The notes under the pieces were generated by a model, which was not told the DNA's origin, did not search any database, and saw only the letters and a list, made by a program, of their open reading frames with translations. A DNA stretch of 64,000 bases from Chryseobacterium carnipullorum (GTDB lineage Bacteria; Bacteroidota; Bacteroidia; Flavobacteriales; Weeksellaceae), in the NCBI RefSeq assembly GCF_900142785.1, contig NZ_FRCD01000007.1, forward strand, positions 1 to 64,000, written 5' to 3'. The translations under genes and the position numbers were made by a program. Every line of letters begins with the position of its first letter. The first letter of the stretch is position 1. Positions 61,233 through 64,000 of the stretch are shown here, piece after piece.

Positions 61233-62276
61233 ATGAAATTTCAGGCTATTGGACTCATGTCCGGAACCAGTCTGGATGGTCTGGATATTTGCTTTGCCGC
61301 TTTTGAAAAACAAAATGGCTGGACTTTTCAGATCTTAAAGGCAGAAACTCTACCCTATCCTAAAAACTGGGAAGACAAGCTCAGACACTCTATCGGTTTA
61401 TCTTCAGAAGAATTATTGGAACTTCATTCAGAATATGGTTTTTATCTCGCTGAGAAGGTTAAAGAGTTTATTCAAAATAATCATCTTGAAAACATTGACC
61501 TGATCTCATCTCACGGTCATACCGTGTTTCATCAGCCTCAAAAGAAATTTACCTTGCAAATCGGTGACGGCAGAGCCATCAAAATAAAAACGGAGCTTCC
61601 GGTTATCTATGATTTCAGGAGCCAGGATGTGCTGATGGGATGAAACGGTGCTCCATTAGTGCCTATCGGTGATGAGTTACTCTTTTCAGAATATGATGCA
61701 TGCCTGAATCTTGGAGGATTCTCCAATATCTCTTTAAAACAGGAGGGTAAAAGAATAGCATTTGATATTGCCCCTGTTAATATTGTTTTGAACACGCTTG
61801 CGCAGAAATTCAATAAAAACTTTGATGAAAATGGTGATCTGGCAAGAAAAGGTCAGATCAATGAGCATCTTTTAGCCAAGCTTAACTCCTTAGATTTTTA
61901 TAGCCGCCCCCACCCTAAATCTTTAGGCGTTGAATGGTGTAACGAACATATTTTTTCACTTTTTGAAAATATTGAAACAATAGATGCCATGGCTACTTTT
62001 ACTGAACATGCGGCTCAGCAAATCTCTAACATCATTAATAAAAACAGTCTACAAAAGGTCCTTTGTACAGGTGGAGGCACCTATAATACCTTCTTAATTG
62101 AAAAGATCAGGGAAAAAGCTGGATTGGGCATCATTATTCCCAAAAACGAAATTATTGATTACAAAGAAGCATTAATCTTTGCTTTCATGGGCGTTTTAAA
62201 GATGAATAATGAGATCAATGTCCTTTCTTCTGCCACAGGTAGTATTGCAGATCACAGCTCAGGAGTTATGGCATAA
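61233..62276 (+). pseudogene. anmK: anhydro-N-acetylmuramic acid kinase, interrupted by one in-frame TGA
   Basis: AnmK phosphorylates and opens 1,6-anhydro-MurNAc from recycled peptidoglycan. The gene reads MKFQAIGLMSGTSLDGLD and continues in one frame to LSSATGSIADHSSGVMA, but codon 137 (61641-61643) is TGA. The family has Gly there (DVLxGG.GAPLVPIGD), so a single GGA to TGA change explains it; both halves remain in the same frame with no other damage. Motifs after the stop, such as GAPLVPIGDELLF and the GGGTYNTF loop, are normal. The cause is a recent nonsense mutation, a sequencing error or a recoded codon. Confidence 0.85.
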
Positions 62277-62278
62277 AA

Positions 62279-62300
62279 AAACCTCCATTGCTGAAGGTTT
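62279..62300 (-). terminator. terminator of the SRPBCC gene
   Basis: Minus strand AAACCT (62300-62295) pairs with AGGTTT (62284-62279) around a 10-nt loop, followed by a TTTTAT run. A weak 6-bp stem, but a good T-run. Confidence 0.65.
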
Positions 62301-62305
62301 AGATA

Positions 62306-62695
62306 TTATTTGTAAGCTTCAATCTTATCCGTCAATGTATTGATAAAGTTCTGAAGCGGCTTTTCAACCATCATTTTGATAAAAGGATTGAATTTTCCTT
62401 CAAAAAGCATCTGAACTTCAGTCTGAGTTTCGCTGATAGGATTTAAAGTGGCTGTTAATGTAAAGTCAAGACTTGAGCTTGCTGACTTCAAAACAGCTTT
62501 CTGCTCATCTACTTCATCTATTTTCAGAGCAATTTCCGGCATTCCCTGAAGACCGAATTTGAACCCGTTATCTTTTGTTTCAAACTTCTGAAGACCGTCC
62601 GGCATAAAATCTTTATAGTTTTCAGGTGATTTCAACAATTCAGACAAATCTTTAGATGATTTATTGACAATAATTTTTCGTCCTTCTAAATTCAT
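62306..62695 (-). CDS. SRPBCC-family (START-like) protein
   Basis: A 129-residue protein of the SRPBCC/Bet v 1-like fold. After the N-terminal strand (GRKIIVNKSSKDLSELLKSP) come PDGLQKFE, a lipid-pocket strand pattern and the C-terminal long helix (NPFIKMMVEKPLQNFINTLTDKIEAY). The function is unknown; it is presumably a small-molecule or lipid binder. It is divergent from the NUDIX gene (36 bp apart). Confidence 0.72.
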   Translation of the reverse strand: MNLEGRKIIVNKSSKDLSELLKSPENYKDFMPDGLQKFETKDNGFKFGLQGMPEIALKIDEVDEQKAVLKSASSSLDFTLTATLNPISETQTEVQMLFEGKFNPFIKMMVEKPLQNFINTLTDKIEAYK

Positions 62696-62699
62696 TTTT

Positions 62700-62707
62700 T
62701 ATTTTTG
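62700..62707 (+). promoter_or_regulatory. -7 box of the NUDIX gene
   Basis: TATTTTTG fits TAnnTTTG and lies 24 bp before the ATG at 62732. No exact -33 TTG was found at the usual distance; a TTG at 62664-62666 is 33 bp away. Confidence 0.4.
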
Positions 62708-62731
62708 TATTTAAATTCTTAATTCTTACAA

Positions 62732-63343
62732 ATGTATAAAGTTTTTGTGAACGAAAAAAAATTATTAGTATCTAAGCATCCTGAGAATCTTGAAAAAGAT
62801 CTTAGGTTCGAAAGTTTCACAACTTTAGAGATTGCCTTAGATCTTTTGGAAAACACTTCAGTGAAAGAGCTGAATGTTTTCGGTGAGAATATTGAAGAGA
62901 TCTGGAAAGAGTTCCAAAAGCTTTTCAGAATTATAGAAGCAGCGGGAGGACTGGTTACCAATCCTCAGGGAGAGCTTCTTTTCATTAAAAGATTAGGCAA
63001 ATGGGATCTTCCGAAAGGCAAGATGGAAAAAGGTGAATCCAGAGAAGAATCTGCCATAAGAGAAATTGAAGAAGAAACCGGCCTGAAAGATGTCGAGCTG
63101 GGAAAGTTCATCAACACGACTTACCACATCTATATTGAAAGAAATGGCGAAAAGATTCTTAAATGTACCCATTGGTTTGAAATGAGCTTCGATGGTGAAG
63201 ATACTTCAACGCCACAAATCGAAGAAGGAATTACGGAAGTAGCCTGGAAAAGCACCCCCCAGATCAAGGAGGAAGTTTTCCCAAGTACTTTCCAAAATAT
63301 TAAGCTTATCGTTAATGATTTCTGGAATTTAAAACTTAAATAA
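62732..63343 (+). CDS. NUDIX hydrolase
   Basis: A NUDIX enzyme whose box GKMEKGESREESAIREIEEETGL matches G-x5-E-x7-REUXEEXGU, with the preceding WDLPKG loop. It hydrolyses nucleoside diphosphate-type substrates (Mg2+-dependent). The first about 70 residues are an extra N-terminal domain, giving 203 residues in total. The substrate is not predictable. It overlaps the end of the convergent murF gene by 8 bp. Confidence 0.93.
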   Translation: MYKVFVNEKKLLVSKHPENLEKDLRFESFTTLEIALDLLENTSVKELNVFGENIEEIWKEFQKLFRIIEAAGGLVTNPQGELLFIKRLGKWDLPKGKMEKGESREESAIREIEEETGLKDVELGKFINTTYHIYIERNGEKILKCTHWFEMSFDGEDTSTPQIEEGITEVAWKSTPQIKEEVFPSTFQNIKLIVNDFWNLKLK

Positions 63344-64000
63344 ATTCTATTGATTTTTCAAGGGCAATTCCTCTTGAACCTTTTAACAGGATATTTTCAG
63401 AATGAATTGTGTTATGCTTAAGATATTCTATCAGTTCTGCAGTATTGTCAAAAGACAATGCTGAAGGATTGACTGATTTAAAATACTTTCCTACGGTAAT
63501 GATTTGGTCAAAAGCCAATTCAATAGCAAGTTGTAATACATTCTGATGCTCTTTCTCACTTTCCTCTCCCAATTCAAGCATATCTCCGATAATGATGGTT
63601 TTATTACCTTCAAACGTAGCAAAGTTATGTAAAGAAGCCGTCATAGAGCTTGGATTGGCATTATAGGTATCTAAGACTAATGTTCTCCCCTCCTTTTTCA
63701 CCACTTGTGAACGCATATTGGTGGGAGTATAGCTTTCAACAGCCTGCTTTATTTTCTCAAAGCTTATTCCGAAATGCAATCCCAGACTGGCGGCTGCACA
63801 CAGATTGGTAAAATTATATTCCCCTGTTAGTTTTGAAACGGCTTTAATTCCCTGATATTCCAATCCTACAAAATGGTTTTCCGAAAACAAACCAAACTGA
63901 TAATCTGAATTCTCTTTTCCAAAGGTAATTTTTGGGGTATAGTTTTCAGCTTTTTCTACCTGAATAGGATCATTTTCATTGACTATAATCGTGTTGTGAT
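63336..64000 (-). CDS. murF: UDP-N-acetylmuramoyl-tripeptide--D-alanyl-D-alanine ligase, partial
   Basis: The C-terminal half of MurF, the last cytosolic Mur ligase of peptidoglycan synthesis. The frame stays open to the window edge (upstream part HNTIIVNENDPIQVEKAE), so the gene begins outside. It shows the central and C-terminal parts GEYNFTNLCAAASLGLH, DTYNANPSSMTASL and LLKGSRGIALEKSIEF (with the SRG region). The N-terminal domain and the ATP-binding GTNGKT loop lie outside the window. Confidence 0.92.
   Translation of the reverse strand, partial: HNTIIVNENDPIQVEKAENYTPKITFGKENSDYQFGLFSENHFVGLEYQGIKAVSKLTGEYNFTNLCAAASLGLHFGISFEKIKQAVESYTPTNMRSQVVKKEGRTLVLDTYNANPSSMTASLHNFATFEGNKTIIIGDMLELGEESEKEHQNVLQLAIELAFDQIITVGKYFKSVNPSALSFDNTAELIEYLKHNTIHSENILLKGSRGIALEKSIEFI

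Noticed and set aside
61641..61643. TGA in anmK as a selenocysteine codon
   Set aside because: The family has Gly at this position, no selenocysteine is known in AnmK, and no SECIS-like hairpin stood out just downstream.
1..64000. CRISPR array, tRNA or rRNA gene
   Set aside because: No regularly spaced direct repeats of array type and no cloverleaf or rRNA sequence were seen on either strand.

Overview
The window looks like chromosomal DNA of a Chryseobacterium-type flavobacterium (Bacteroidota, Weeksellaceae). The evidence is its A+T-rich sequence, flavobacterial promoter boxes (TAnnTTTG with an upstream TTG), AraC regulators fused to membrane or TPR parts, secreted proteins opening with the flavobacterial VGINT..P..LDV/LHVNGS module, and close relatives of flavobacterial housekeeping genes (mnmE, holB, fabH, pruA, lptC, murF). 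No rRNA, tRNA or CRISPR array was seen.

Layout. 1-6.1 kb: the tail of an IS3-type element that has cut a serine hydrolase gene in two, an intact serine hydrolase, a membrane AraC regulator, a lone receiver-domain protein, a secreted protein, a decayed alpha/beta hydrolase and a DUF1826-like gene. 6.3-20.5 kb: a defence-type block, all on the minus strand, consisting of hipBA and one tightly overlapping operon hsdM-hsdS-DUF262-DUF262-hsdR-ygjP-(35-aa ORF). It ends exactly at the 3' end of mnmE. An imperfect direct repeat of the last 18 bp of mnmE lies at the other side (6326-6343), so the block looks like a 14-kb island in the mnmE/trmE integration site. 20.5-31 kb: mnmE, two redox proteins with a Crp-type regulator, aminopeptidase P, topoisomerase IB and the P5C dehydrogenase.

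31-40 kb: small lipoproteins and a run of secreted fibre-like proteins (a tail-collar-like protein, two tandem paralogues about 80% identical by eye, one long protein), with a TPR-AraC regulator and a periplasmic thioredoxin among them. 40-52 kb: fabH, corA, a patatin phospholipase, an FAD oxidoreductase, several small unknown proteins, a flavodoxin-type reductase divergent from an HxlR regulator, Tag glycosylase with a MazG-like protein, an alpha/beta hydrolase and a DoxD/DoxA membrane protein. 52.5-57.4 kb: a complete tripartite drug-efflux operon (tetR-tolC-emrA-emrB) with a clear operator overlapping its promoter. 57.7-64 kb: holB, an outer-membrane barrel protein, lptC, anmK broken by one in-frame TGA, an SRPBCC protein, a NUDIX hydrolase and the 3' part of murF.

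The most notable points are the mnmE-anchored island with a pair of DUF262 genes inside a type I restriction operon, the inverted repeats beside its left junction, the nonsense codon in anmK, and the TetR operator. Everything is read by eye from the sequence and remembered family knowledge; no database search was run.
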